44,053 bases of DNA from CAZCFB01 sp964511535 (lineage in GTDB: Bacteria; Myxococcota_A; Polyangia; GCA-2747355; CAZCFB01), in NCBI GenBank assembly GCA_964511535.1, contig CAZEFW010000070.1, positions 1-44,053 on the forward strand. The letters run 5' to 3'. Below, one piece after another: positions 8,319-16,851 of this stretch (within the stretch, counting starts at the first letter, position 1; the number at the start of each line of letters is the position of its first letter). The notes under the pieces were generated by a model that was given only the letters and a program-made list of their open reading frames with translations, searched no databases and was not told the DNA's origin. The translations under genes and the position numbers were made by a program.

Positions 8319-9833
8319 TCAGGGTTTGCGCTGGAGCGCCCCCAGCACCTTGAGCACCATGTCGCCGTCGCTGGCGAACAACTCGGCCACCTTCTTGGGA
8401 TCGTGGAACCGCTCGAGGCCCATGCTGATGATCTCGGTGTACCCGCCGCTGTAATGCTTGCCCATGTAGGCCGTCACGAAGCCGCCGGGGTAGGCCTTCT
8501 CGCCGTCCTTGTATTTCTTCTTGGGCAGCAGCTTCTTGAGCTGCTCGATGACGCTGGTGTTGGCGCGCTGCTCGCGTACACCCTGGGCCACGGAGAACGG
8601 CCGCGGCCCGCCGTGGTCCTCGATGTGGTGGCCGAACTCGTGCAGGATCGCGCGCAGGCTGGAGGTGGGGCCCAGCTTGATGGTCTTGTCGTTGTGCGCG
8701 GCGCGCTTGCGGTTGTGCTCCACCAGCACCTTGACCGGCGGGAGCCGCCCGAGCAGCTCGGGGTGCACCACGGCGCTGATGATGGTCCAGGCCATGTCCA
8801 GGTTGGTCTGGAGCTTGTCCTTGTATTTGGCCGCCACCTTGCCCGTATAGACGACGTCGCTGCGCAGGTTCCATGACACCGGGCTGTCGGCGCCATGAAA
8901 GCGCTTCATGGCGCGCTGGACCCACGCCTCGGACCAGGGCGCCTTGTAGTCTGCCAGGTACTTGATCAGCCGCTGGCCCAGCGCGCGCTCGGCGGCGTCG
9001 TTGCTGCCGCGCAGCCGAGCGCCCTGTCGCTCCAGATAGGACAGCTGACGTTGCCGGCTGCCGCGGGTGGCGGCGAGCTTGACCAGCTTCGTGATCTTCT
9101 TGTTGTCGCTGGAGGGGAAGGCGGGCAGGTCAGCGGGCAGCAGGTTGGCGGTGCTGCGGCGCCCGGCCCGCCGGATCAGGCCAGCGCTCAGGCGCTGCAA
9201 GAACGCCTCGGCGACCGCCTGCTTCTTTAGCGCGGGGCTGTCGACGCTCTTTTCCACATGCCGGTAGACGGCCAGCACAGCCCTGGCCAGGGTCCGGTCG
9301 GCGGAGGACTCGCTGCTCTTGAGCTTGTTGTACTTCAGGCCCAGGCCGGTCATCCAGGTGGCCGCGGGCTTGAGGTCCAGCTGCTGCAGGGTGGCCCTGA
9401 GCGCCGGCAGGCTGCCGGCGAGATCCGCGGGCACGAGCGCGGCCAGGTCGAGCTTGTGCAGCGCCTTGTTGCCCTTGGCGAAGGCCACCGACAGCTTGCG
9501 GTGGCGCAGGCGCGCGGCGTGGTCGTCCAGCTTCTTTGCGGGCAGCTCCTTTTTGATCCGGGCTGCCAGAAACTTGATGCCGTCGTCCAGCGCCACGTGC
9601 TTGTGGGGCAGCGACACCTTGATGTCCCTGGCCCGGGACGGCTTCGCCTTTTTGGCCATGCGGGCCGGGGGCACGACCCGGGTCTTTGCCTTGCTGGAAA
9701 AGACCCTCACGATGCGGTCCTTGACCCGCCCGGCCCAGCCGCCCTTGCCCGCGCTGGCCGGCGTCGGTGCGGACATGAGGATCCCCACCATGGCCATGGT
9801 AAGCAGGGTTGACGTTTTGCGGGTCCCGAACAT
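8319..9833 (-). CDS. Exported protein with HEXXH zinc-metalloprotease-like motif
   Basis: 504 aa. Residues 1-28 are a good signal peptide ending A-S-A. The mature protein starts Gly/Lys-rich and is then mostly helical and charged. Near residues 395-405 there is L-H-E-F-G-H-H-I-E, an HEXXH motif with a following His and Glu. This suggests a zinc-dependent peptidase or a related fold, but I cannot assign a peptidase family. Downstream are two short conserved-looking blocks (Y-P-G-G-F-V-T-A-Y-M-G near 455 and E-I-I-S-M-G-L-E-R-F near 475). The ATG at 9833 is preferred to a TTG one codon upstream. No Shine-Dalgarno is visible. A consensus sigma-54 promoter 14 bp upstream would give a leader of only about five bases. 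The gene ends 12 bp from the convergent kinase gene. Confidence 0.75.
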   Translation of the reverse strand: MFGTRKTSTLLTMAMVGILMSAPTPASAGKGGWAGRVKDRIVRVFSSKAKTRVVPPARMAKKAKPSRARDIKVSLPHKHVALDDGIKFLAARIKKELPAKKLDDHAARLRHRKLSVAFAKGNKALHKLDLAALVPADLAGSLPALRATLQQLDLKPAATWMTGLGLKYNKLKSSESSADRTLARAVLAVYRHVEKSVDSPALKKQAVAEAFLQRLSAGLIRRAGRRSTANLLPADLPAFPSSDNKKITKLVKLAATRGSRQRQLSYLERQGARLRGSNDAAERALGQRLIKYLADYKAPWSEAWVQRAMKRFHGADSPVSWNLRSDVVYTGKVAAKYKDKLQTNLDMAWTIISAVVHPELLGRLPPVKVLVEHNRKRAAHNDKTIKLGPTSSLRAILHEFGHHIEDHGGPRPFSVAQGVREQRANTSVIEQLKKLLPKKKYKDGEKAYPGGFVTAYMGKHYSGGYTEIISMGLERFHDPKKVAELFASDGDMVLKVLGALQRKP

Positions 9834-9846
9834 CAACCGGGTTTAT

Positions 9847-9863
9847 AAGCAACGTCCATGCCA
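9847..9863 (-). promoter_or_regulatory. rpoN site: Sigma-54 (RpoN) promoter for the HEXXH protein gene
   Basis: On the minus strand the site reads TGGCATGGACGTTGCTT, an exact fit to the TGGCAYGRNNNTTGCW consensus with GG and GC separated by ten bases. The predicted transcription start is about base 9838, five bases before the ATG at 9833. Confidence 0.6.
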
Positions 9864-9998
9864 CGGCGCCCCGAGGGCAGAAGGTCGCCTCAGGTCATTG
9901 TTACAAAAGCGTTTTTATGAATCCACGGTCCGCGGGCGAGGCCACGGAGATCTACAGATGTCAATCGATCGGCAGATGCGCTGTCCGTTTGATATCGG

Positions 9999-11297
9999 TC
10001 AGTTGCACCGGGCCTCGTGACCATATTCGTAGTTCGAATACTCCATGTACTGCGTCTTTTTGTGGAAGTAGCTGTCGAACCATTGCTTGTCGAAGGTCTT
10101 GTAGCTCTCCACCACCAGGTGCATACGCGCCCCGGCGAAGCCCATGGTGCGGATGGTCTGCCGGTACCTGGATTCGAAGTCGTAGGTCACCAGCCCGTAG
10201 GTGTTGTCGCTGCACGACTCGGAGCTCATGTACCGCGACAGCCCGGCGGATTTGTGGCTCCAGCCGGCGTCCCCCAGCGTGTAGATCCGGTCGTCGAAGT
10301 TCGGGCACGAGACCATGGCCCACGGGTAGCCGGAGCAGTAAAAGGCGCACGCCTTGCCGCCGCCCACGTTGGCCTGAGAGCGCACGGCCACATGCACCTT
10401 TCCGCTGCCGTCCACGCCCATGGCGGTGGCCCGCCCCACGCTGGCCACCGTGTTGACCGTCCAGGTCCCCGCCGGGCCCCTGGCGGCGTGGTACACCGTG
10501 GGGGATTTGCTGAAGACCAGGTGCAGCCCGCCCTGCTGGTCGGCCGCCATCAGGGGCGGAGACTTGACGGTCTGTGCGTGCACGACCTTGGCCTTCCAGC
10601 CGCCGCCGGCGCCCTTGCCGTACACCACCACGCCCTGAGCCGTGCGCGCGCCGAGGAACGCCGCGCCGGCGCTGTCGCGCACCAGGGTGAAGCCCGCGGC
10701 GCCCGCGGCCACGGCCTCGAAGCTCCAGCCCGCCGGGCCGAGGGTGGCCAGGCGCAGCTGGTCGCTGCCCTTGTCCCGGAACGCCACGGCTGCGCCGGCG
10801 GCGCCCGCGGCGACCGCCGAGAGGCGGCAGCCCACGGGCGTGCTGGTCAGGGTCGTGCTGGACCAGCTCCCCGTGGCGTCCTGCGTCTGGTGGACCAGCT
10901 GCTTGGCGGCGTTACGAAAGAAGACATGGGCGGCGCCGCCGCTCACGGCCAGCGCCCGGCACCGGACATTTTTTCCGGCGGCGAGGTCCACGCTCTTCAT
11001 GCTGCCAGAGGCGTCGGTCACGTACTTCAGCTCGTCGTGGTACAGCAGGTGGACCTTGCCCTTGTCGTCCAGGGCCAGCGCCGGGTTGTTGGGGATCGGG
11101 TCGAAGCTGGTGATCTTGTTCTTGGGCACAGACACGCTGTGCTCCATGGCAGCCAGCTCGGTGGCCGAGCAGCCCGGCTTCGCGGCCCGGGCTGCGCTGC
11201 CCCACGGCAACCCCGCTTCATCCTCCAGCCCCCCGCAGGCGGCTCCCAGCAGTGGCACTCCAGCGACGAACACGACGACGAACCAGCGAATCCTCAT
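9999..11297 (-). CDS. Lipoprotein with beta-propeller/BNR-like repeats, Cys-rich C-terminus
   Basis: 432 aa with a lipoprotein signal (residues 1-21, lipobox L-G-A-A-C). The body contains repeated blocks such as A-L-D-D-K-G-K-V-H-L-L-Y, G-G-A-A-H-V-F-F-R, Q-Q-G-G-L-H-L-V-F and G-S-G-K-V-H-V-A-V, the pattern of propeller or BNR/Asp-box-like surface proteins. The last ~110 residues hold several Cys and many Tyr and look like a separate domain. AGGGAGG lies a few bases before the ATG at 11297. There is no enzyme signature. A cell-surface location is inferred only from the lipobox. The gene is probably its own unit, with 90 bp to the upstream gene and 165 bp to the downstream one. Confidence 0.8.
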   Translation of the reverse strand: MRIRWFVVVFVAGVPLLGAACGGLEDEAGLPWGSAARAAKPGCSATELAAMEHSVSVPKNKITSFDPIPNNPALALDDKGKVHLLYHDELKYVTDASGSMKSVDLAAGKNVRCRALAVSGGAAHVFFRNAAKQLVHQTQDATGSWSSTTLTSTPVGCRLSAVAAGAAGAAVAFRDKGSDQLRLATLGPAGWSFEAVAAGAAGFTLVRDSAGAAFLGARTAQGVVVYGKGAGGGWKAKVVHAQTVKSPPLMAADQQGGLHLVFSKSPTVYHAARGPAGTWTVNTVASVGRATAMGVDGSGKVHVAVRSQANVGGGKACAFYCSGYPWAMVSCPNFDDRIYTLGDAGWSHKSAGLSRYMSSESCSDNTYGLVTYDFESRYRQTIRTMGFAGARMHLVVESYKTFDKQWFDSYFHKKTQYMEYSNYEYGHEARCN

Positions 11298-11387
11298 GCG
11301 GCACCTCCCTGAACGCTGTGTGTGGCTTCACAGGTTCAGGTGCGCGCCATGTCCGAAATGTTCAACAAAGCCTGGGGTGGCGCGAGC

Positions 11388-11984
11388 TCAGGAGCCCGGC
11401 AGCATCGACACATGGTGGCGCGGCACCTGCTCGCCGACATAGGTCCGCGGCGCCTCTTCGCCCTCCTGGCGGTGCCAGACCCGGCGAGCGCCGGGCCGGG
11501 TGTAGTCCCAGAACCGCACCTCCGCGCCGCCGGGATCGGCCACGGCTCTGCCCCGCCGGTCGAGGCTGTAGATGCGCCCCTGCACCTCCACCTGGGAGCT
11601 GGGCGGATCGAGGGGACCTTCGCCGCGCGGCCGCCCCCAGCTCACGAACGGCTCGTCGCGGCAAGGGCAGCAGAGCCAGGCCTCGTCCGAACCGTCGGAC
11701 AACACGGCCTCGGTCCAGCGCCGCGATCCCTCGGCCAGTTGCACGGCCCGATCCACCAGCCAGTCCCGACCGTCGACGATGATCACGTCCTCCGCCTTGC
11801 ACATCCACAGCGGGCGCTCCACGTCCTCCACCCCATCGCCGTCGTAGTCGGGCCCGCTGGTGAGCAGCCGGGGCGCCTCGCCGTCGTCCCCGGCGCGACC
11901 CCGGGCGCGCCGGCGCCGCAGCGCCATCACTCCGGCGGCCGCGCCAGAGATGACGATGGCCGCGCCGATGATCAGCTCCAGCAT
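11388..11984 (-). CDS. Membrane-anchored DUF4178-like protein
   Basis: 198 aa. Residues 1-20 are one hydrophobic helix followed by an Arg-rich stop-transfer segment (R-R-R-R-A-R-G-R), so the rest should be cytoplasmic. The soluble part contains a D-G-R-D-W-L-V-D-R-A-V-Q-L-A-E-G-S-R-R-W-T-E-A-V-L-type stretch, which resembles DUF4178 beta-rich domains; I rate this family call as moderate. It starts ten bases after the J-domain gene stop, so both are likely co-transcribed. DUF4178 proteins are, as I recall, frequent neighbours of PspA-type membrane-stress proteins, which fits the PspA-like start of that neighbour. No catalytic motif is visible. Confidence 0.7.
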   Translation of the reverse strand: MLELIIGAAIVISGAAAGVMALRRRRARGRAGDDGEAPRLLTSGPDYDGDGVEDVERPLWMCKAEDVIIVDGRDWLVDRAVQLAEGSRRWTEAVLSDGSDEAWLCCPCRDEPFVSWGRPRGEGPLDPPSSQVEVQGRIYSLDRRGRAVADPGGAEVRFWDYTRPGARRVWHRQEGEEAPRTYVGEQVPRHHVSMLPGS

Positions 11985-11994
11985 GGCCCCGCGG

Positions 11995-12528
11995 TTACCT
12001 GCTGCTCAGCAGCCGCACCAGATCGTTGTAGGCCATGGTGAGCCGCTGGCTCAGCTCGGTGGCGACGCGCTGCTTCTCCGGTTTCCGCGAGTGCATGTCC
12101 GGGTGGTACTTGCGCATCATGGCGCGGTAGCACTTGCGCACGGTCTGCAGGTCCGAACCGTAGGGCGCCTCGAGCTGGGCGTAGAGCCGGGCCAGCCGCT
12201 GGTCGTAGCCGGGCGGCGAGGCAGAGGGGCCGCCGCCCGGCCCGAAGTTGCCCGTGCGGTAGCCGGCGGTTCGGTAGCGCCCGGCGTCGCTGTAGTCCTG
12301 CCGGTGCGAGTCGTCCCAGTCGTCCCGCGCCCGGGAGCTCTCCGCCGCCTTCTCCGCCGCCTCGCGCCGCTCCTTGCGCCGGGCCAGCTCCTGCTCCAGC
12401 TCGTCGTCGGACAGGTCCTCGATGGGCGCCCCCCGGCCGGAGAACGGCCCGTCCCACGTGGAGGTGGAGTCGATGATGGAGTTGAGGTTGGACTTCAGCA
12501 GGTTGACGAACCGTTTACCGATGCTCAC
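11995..12528 (-). CDS. J-domain (DnaJ-like) protein with PspA-like N-terminus
   Basis: 177 aa. The J domain is at the C-terminus (about residues 105-175) with the diagnostic H-P-D at 142-144 preceded by Y-R-A-M-M-R-K-Y, so it should stimulate an Hsp70 ATPase. Residues 1-22 (G-K-R-F-V-N-L-L-K-S-N-L-N-S-I-I-D) look like the membrane-binding amphipathic start of PspA/IM30 proteins. The middle is charged and low complexity (Arg/Glu/Ala then Gly/Pro/Tyr). The start is a GTG at 12528 with GAGAGG six bases upstream. It lies 36 bp after rng and 10 bp before the DUF4178-like gene. I infer a DnaK co-chaperone recruited to the membrane. Only the J domain is firm. Confidence 0.85.
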   Translation of the reverse strand: MSIGKRFVNLLKSNLNSIIDSTSTWDGPFSGRGAPIEDLSDDELEQELARRKERREAAEKAAESSRARDDWDDSHRQDYSDAGRYRTAGYRTGNFGPGGGPSASPPGYDQRLARLYAQLEAPYGSDLQTVRKCYRAMMRKYHPDMHSRKPEKQRVATELSQRLTMAYNDLVRLLSSR

Positions 12529-12564
12529 GACGACCTCTCGCGGGGGCGCGCCCGGGGGCGACCC

Positions 12565-14088
12565 CTAAACATGAATCTCGAACTGCTCACAATGGAAGTC
12601 GGGTTGCCCCTTGACCACGATGGTCTTGCCGAACCGCCGCTCCAGCAGCACCACATGCTCGTGCTCGGACGCGGCCAGCAGGTTGGCCACCTCCGGGTTG
12701 ACCTGCACCTCGATGCGGTCGCCCGGGAGGCTCTCGGCCTGGCGGCAGATCTCGCCCAGCACGTCGTAGCACACGGTGAGCGTCGCCTTGACGTACCCCT
12801 TGCCCTCGCAGTACGGGCACGACTCGGTCAGCTGCTTGACCAGGCTCTCGCGCACCCGCTTGCGCGTCATCTCCACCAGGCCGAGGTCGGAGATCTTCAA
12901 CACGTTGGACTTGGCCCGGTCCGCGCGCAGGGCGTCCTGCAAGCTGCGCCACACCTTGCTCCGGTTCGACTCCCGCTCCATGTCGATGAAGTCGATGACG
13001 ATGAGCCCGCCGATGTTGCGCAAGCGCAGCTGGTGGACCACCTCCTTGACCGCCTCCAGGTTGGTGCGGGTGATGGTGTCCTCCAGGTTGCGCCGGCCCA
13101 CGTAGCGGCCGGTGTTGACGTCCACCGAGGTGAGCGCCTCGCTCTGGTCGATGATCAGGTAGCCGCCCGACTTGAGCCACACCTTGCGCTCCAGGGCGCG
13201 GTCGAGCTCCATCTCGATGTCGTAATGGTCGAACAGCGGCTCGCTGCCCTGGTACTGCTCCATCACGTGGCGGAAGCGCGGCGCGAAGGTGTCGATGAAC
13301 TGCCCCAGCCGGCGGAACTCCTTCTCGTCGTCCACGATGACCGCGTCCACCTCGGTGGAGAGCAGGTCGCGCACGGCTCGCAGGGTCAGGTCGAGCTCCT
13401 GGTACAGCAAGAAGGGCGCGCGCTCGGAGGTGTTCTTGGTCAGGATCTCTTCCCACAGCTTGAGCAGGAACTCCAGGTCCGCCTGCAGCATCTCGCGGCT
13501 CTGCCCCTCGGCCACGGTGCGCACGATGAACCCGGCGCCGGGGGGGCGGATGTCGTCGACGATCTCCTTGAGCCGCTTGCGCTCGGACTCGGAGGTGATG
13601 CGTCTGGAGATGCCGATGTGGTCCACCGTGGGCATGAACACCAGGTGCCGCCCCGGCAGGGAGATGTAGGTGGTGACCCGCGCGCCCTTGGTGCCGATGG
13701 GCTCCTTGGCCACCTGCACCATGATCTCCTGACCCTCGCGCAGGGTGGCCTCGATGGGCGCCTCCTTGACCACCGCCCGGGTCAGCTCCTCGCGCGGCAG
13801 CTCGTCCTCCTCCTCCTTCTCCTCCTCGTCCTCGTAGAACAGGTCGGAGAAGTCGCCGGGCTTGCCGCCGGCGTCGGCCACGTACAGGAAGGCGGCCTTG
13901 CCCACGCCGATGTCCACGAAGGCGGCCTGCATGCCGGGCAGCACCCGCACCACGCGGCCCTTGTAGATGTTGCCCACGATGCCGTAGCCGCGGCCGCGCT
14001 CCAGGTACAGCTCGGCCAGCTGTCCGTTCTCCACCAGGGCTACCCGGTGCTCGGGTCCATCCGCGTTGACGAGGAGCAGGTTCTTCAT
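12565..14088 (-). CDS. rng: Ribonuclease G/E family endoribonuclease
   Basis: 507 aa, the size of RNase G rather than full RNase E (no long C-terminal scaffold). The S1-like RNA-binding domain occupies about residues 35-125 (Y-K-G-R-V-V-R-V-L-P-G-M-Q-A-A-F-V-D-I-G) with an acidic insertion (E-D-E-E-E-K-E-E-E-D-E). The DNase I-like part has the metal-binding aspartates (S-V-D-V-N-T and G-L-I-V-I-D-F-I-D-M). The zinc-link C-P-Y-C-E-G-K-G starts at residue 424. The role is 5'-monophosphate-sensing cleavage in rRNA maturation and mRNA decay. The 25-bp gap to the upstream radical SAM/DUF2344 gene follows a gene pairing seen in many bacteria. No Shine-Dalgarno is obvious before the ATG at 14088. 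Confidence 0.96.
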   Translation of the reverse strand: MKNLLLVNADGPEHRVALVENGQLAELYLERGRGYGIVGNIYKGRVVRVLPGMQAAFVDIGVGKAAFLYVADAGGKPGDFSDLFYEDEEEKEEEDELPREELTRAVVKEAPIEATLREGQEIMVQVAKEPIGTKGARVTTYISLPGRHLVFMPTVDHIGISRRITSESERKRLKEIVDDIRPPGAGFIVRTVAEGQSREMLQADLEFLLKLWEEILTKNTSERAPFLLYQELDLTLRAVRDLLSTEVDAVIVDDEKEFRRLGQFIDTFAPRFRHVMEQYQGSEPLFDHYDIEMELDRALERKVWLKSGGYLIIDQSEALTSVDVNTGRYVGRRNLEDTITRTNLEAVKEVVHQLRLRNIGGLIVIDFIDMERESNRSKVWRSLQDALRADRAKSNVLKISDLGLVEMTRKRVRESLVKQLTESCPYCEGKGYVKATLTVCYDVLGEICRQAESLPGDRIEVQVNPEVANLLAASEHEHVVLLERRFGKTIVVKGQPDFHCEQFEIHV

Positions 14089-14113
14089 GGTCGCAACCAG
14101 AGTGCGGAGGATA

Positions 14114-16690
14114 TCACGGATCCAGCGCCTTCAAGTCCCAGCCGAGCCGCGCCACCGCGCAGCGGGGCAGATCCTCTTCTTCCACCCCGAGCAGGTGCCG
14201 CAGCACCTCCTCCGGCTTGACCGTGCCGTCGGCGCCGAACCGGCAGAGCACCTCCACCGCCCCGTCGGGGCGCAGGTCGAGGCGGGCGATGATGCGCGAC
14301 ATGTCGCGCTTCTTGCGCTTCTTTCCCCGCACGAACTCCAGCGGCCCCGCGGCCAGGCGCTGCCGCGCGCGCTCCACGTCCTCGTTGCTCAAAGGCCTCG
14401 GCGGGCCCAGCGACCAGCGGATCCCCTGGATCCGCGTCAGCACCGGCTCGCTGCCCAGCTCGGCGCGCTCCAGGGTCAGGCCGGGCGGCAGCTGGGCGGC
14501 CAGGGCATCGCGCAGCTCATCCGGAGAGCCGGGCTTGCACAGCTCCACCTCCACGAACTCGCAGCGGCTCTCGGCGCCGAGGGGCAGCGCGGGCGAGAAG
14601 CGCAGCTTCGGCTTGGGGTGATACCCCTTGCTGAAGCGCAGCGGGAAGCCGGCGCGGCGGGCGGCGCGCTCGAAGACCACCATCATCTCCAGGTGCCCGA
14701 TGAGCGCGGCCCGGCCGTGCTTGTTGAACCAGATCCGCACGGTGGTCTTGGGCACCGGCGCTGCGGCTTGCTCGGGGAGGGGCTGCTCGGCGGCCGCCGC
14801 CTCGGCCACGGGCGCGACCGCGTCGGAAAACAGTCGGTGCTCGGGCTCGTCGGGGCACACGCCGCACTGATCGCAGTCGCCGAAGGTGCAGTCCTGCCTC
14901 GTGGTGGCGCTGCTGGCGGCCCGGCGTTCGCCGGCGAGGTAGCGCCGCTGGACCCCGAAGTCGAGGTGGTCCCAGGGCAGGGTGGCCTCCGCAGCGCGGG
15001 GGCCCAGGTAGAGCGCGGGGTCCGGGATCTCGCCGGCCTGATGGGCCCCCTCCAGCGCCGCCTGCCAGCGGGGCAGCTCGAAGTGCTCGGTCCAGGCGTC
15101 GAGGCCGGTGTGCTCGCCGGTCACCACCCGCTCCAGCACCGACGCCATGCGCCGGTCGCCGCGGGCCAGGTACGACTCGGCCACGCTCTGCCCCGGGTGG
15201 TGCCAGCGGAACGGGCGGACGCGCCGCGGCATGGCCCGCCGCAGCAGCTCGAGCTTGCGCTCCACCTCCTGCAGCGTGGGGCCGGCCTCCCACTGGAACG
15301 CAGTGTGGGGCTTGGGCACGAAGGTGGAGACCGACACCGAGATGGTGGCCTGGGGACGGATCTGCTTGGCCCGCCGGTGGGCGCGCTCGGCCAGCGACGC
15401 GATGGCCAACAGGTCCTCATCGGTCTCGGTGGGCAGCCCCAGCATGAAGTAGAGCTTGAGCCGGCCGTAGCCCGCCTCGAACACCGAGGCCACCGCGGCC
15501 AGCAGGTCCTCGTCGCTGTTCTGCTTGTTGATCACCCGGCGCAGGCGGTCGGTGGCCGCCTCCGGCGCCAGGGTGAAGGAGGTCTGCCGCACCTTGCTGA
15601 TCTCTCGCGCCACCGTCGAGTCCAGGGTCTCGGTGCGCAGGGACGGCAGGGACACGGCGATGTTGCGCGGGCCGTGCTCCTGGATCAGCGAGCACAGCAT
15701 CGGCAACAGCTGGGGGTGATCTCCGGCCGAGAGCGACAGCAAGGCCAGGTCCTGGTAGCCGGTCTGGTCCAGCAGGCGCCGGGCCTCGGACAGCACCCGC
15801 TCCTGGCTGCGCTGGCGGGTGGGGCGGGTGACGAAGCCGGCCTGGCAGAAGCGGCACCCCTGGCTGCAGCCGCGCTGGATCTCCAGCACCACCCGGTCGT
15901 GCACCAGCGGGCAGCTCGGCACCAGGTGGGCAGCGGGCAGGGGGAGGCTGTCCAGGTCCTGCACCAGCCGGCGCCGCACGGGCAGCGGCTGGCAGTCATC
16001 AGGCGCGCAGGAGGTGACCTTCACGGCCAGCCCGGTGGGGTCATGGTCCACGTCGACCCACTCGGGGACGTAGATCCCCTCCACCCGCGACAGCCGCGCC
16101 AGGCGCTCGCGTCGCGGCGCGTCGGGGCCGATATCGGCCAGGGCGCGGGCCAGCTCGGGCAGCGCCTCGTCGGCCTCGCCCAGGAAGACCAGGTCCACGA
16201 ACGGCGCCAGGGGTTCGGGGTTCAGCGCCGCCGAGCCGCCCAGCAATACCAGCGGCCAGCGCGCCTCCGGGTCCAGGCGGTCTGCCGTCCGGCGTGGGAT
16301 CTGGCCCAGGTCCAGCATCCTGAGCAGCGCCGGGTAAGCCAGCTCGTACTGCACGGACAGCCCGAGCAGATCCATTTCGCCCAGGGGCGTCTGGTCCTCC
16401 AGGGTGAACAGCGGCAGGCCCTCGCTGACCAGCAGCCGCTGCATGTCGGCGTACGGCATGAAAGCGCGCTGAACCCGGATCCCCTCGTCCGCCAGCTCCA
16501 GCATGCTCGCGTGCAGCTGTCGGAAACCGAGGTGGCTCATGCCGACTTCGTAGACGTCGGGGAAGCCGAGGGCCAGGCGCAGGCGGGGATCCCCCTGCCC
16601 GGGCGTCGGCGCGGGCAACCCAAATTCGTCGCCGATGTACCGGCTTGGCCGCTCGACCCGCGATAAAAGCTTGTTAAGAGGAATATCCAT
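14114..16690 (-). CDS. TIGR03960-type radical SAM protein fused to a DUF2344 (TIGR03936) domain
   Basis: 858 aa. The N-terminal ~230 residues form a B12-binding-like region. The radical SAM cluster motif is C-S-Q-G-C-R-F-C (CxxxCxxC, about residues 273-280). After a linker with four Cys in C-x5-C-x2-C-x2-C order (near 600-615), the DUF2344 domain follows from about residue 640 (F-N-K-H-G-R-A-A-L-I-G-H-L-E and F-S-K-G-Y-H-P-K-P-K-L-R-F). The fusion is known in many bacteria, next to rng as here, with an unproven role thought to concern RNA or ribosome modification. The ATG at 16690 fits the family start (residues R-P-S-R-Y-I-G-D-E-F-G soon after). A CATGAATATTCATG palindrome covers this start codon. 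Confidence 0.92.
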   Translation of the reverse strand: MDIPLNKLLSRVERPSRYIGDEFGLPAPTPGQGDPRLRLALGFPDVYEVGMSHLGFRQLHASMLELADEGIRVQRAFMPYADMQRLLVSEGLPLFTLEDQTPLGEMDLLGLSVQYELAYPALLRMLDLGQIPRRTADRLDPEARWPLVLLGGSAALNPEPLAPFVDLVFLGEADEALPELARALADIGPDAPRRERLARLSRVEGIYVPEWVDVDHDPTGLAVKVTSCAPDDCQPLPVRRRLVQDLDSLPLPAAHLVPSCPLVHDRVVLEIQRGCSQGCRFCQAGFVTRPTRQRSQERVLSEARRLLDQTGYQDLALLSLSAGDHPQLLPMLCSLIQEHGPRNIAVSLPSLRTETLDSTVAREISKVRQTSFTLAPEAATDRLRRVINKQNSDEDLLAAVASVFEAGYGRLKLYFMLGLPTETDEDLLAIASLAERAHRRAKQIRPQATISVSVSTFVPKPHTAFQWEAGPTLQEVERKLELLRRAMPRRVRPFRWHHPGQSVAESYLARGDRRMASVLERVVTGEHTGLDAWTEHFELPRWQAALEGAHQAGEIPDPALYLGPRAAEATLPWDHLDFGVQRRYLAGERRAASSATTRQDCTFGDCDQCGVCPDEPEHRLFSDAVAPVAEAAAAEQPLPEQAAAPVPKTTVRIWFNKHGRAALIGHLEMMVVFERAARRAGFPLRFSKGYHPKPKLRFSPALPLGAESRCEFVEVELCKPGSPDELRDALAAQLPPGLTLERAELGSEPVLTRIQGIRWSLGPPRPLSNEDVERARQRLAAGPLEFVRGKKRKKRDMSRIIARLDLRPDGAVEVLCRFGADGTVKPEEVLRHLLGVEEEDLPRCAVARLGWDLKALDP

Positions 16691-16701
16691 GAATATTCAT
16701 G
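16688..16701. promoter_or_regulatory. Perfect 14-bp palindrome over the radical SAM gene start codon
   Basis: CATGAATATTCATG is a perfect inverted repeat that includes the start codon (16688-16690). It could be a repressor site or a short mRNA hairpin, or it may be chance in this AT-rich stretch. Confidence 0.3.
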
Positions 16702-16825
16702 CCCGCAAAATCTGAAGAAACTTCAGGCCAGTGTGACACGGATGTCAGAGTTTTGTTCGAGGGGGCCGCGGCTGACCTGCGCGTGCTGCCTGTAATTTTA
16801 TATAGTTAACTGGATCCAGCGGCCC

Positions 16826-16841
16826 TGGCACATCGGTTGCT
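16826..16841 (+). promoter_or_regulatory. rpoN site: Sigma-54 (RpoN) promoter of the small-RNA candidate
   Basis: TGGCACATCGGTTGCT has the -24 TGGCAC and -12 TTGCT elements with GG and GC exactly ten bases apart. The predicted start of transcription is near 16852. A CTGGATCCAG palindrome (16810-16819) lies just upstream. A weaker TATAGT/TAATTT sigma-70-like -10 is also present at 16793-16806, so a second start is possible. Confidence 0.6.
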
Positions 16842-16851
16842 ACTTAACATA

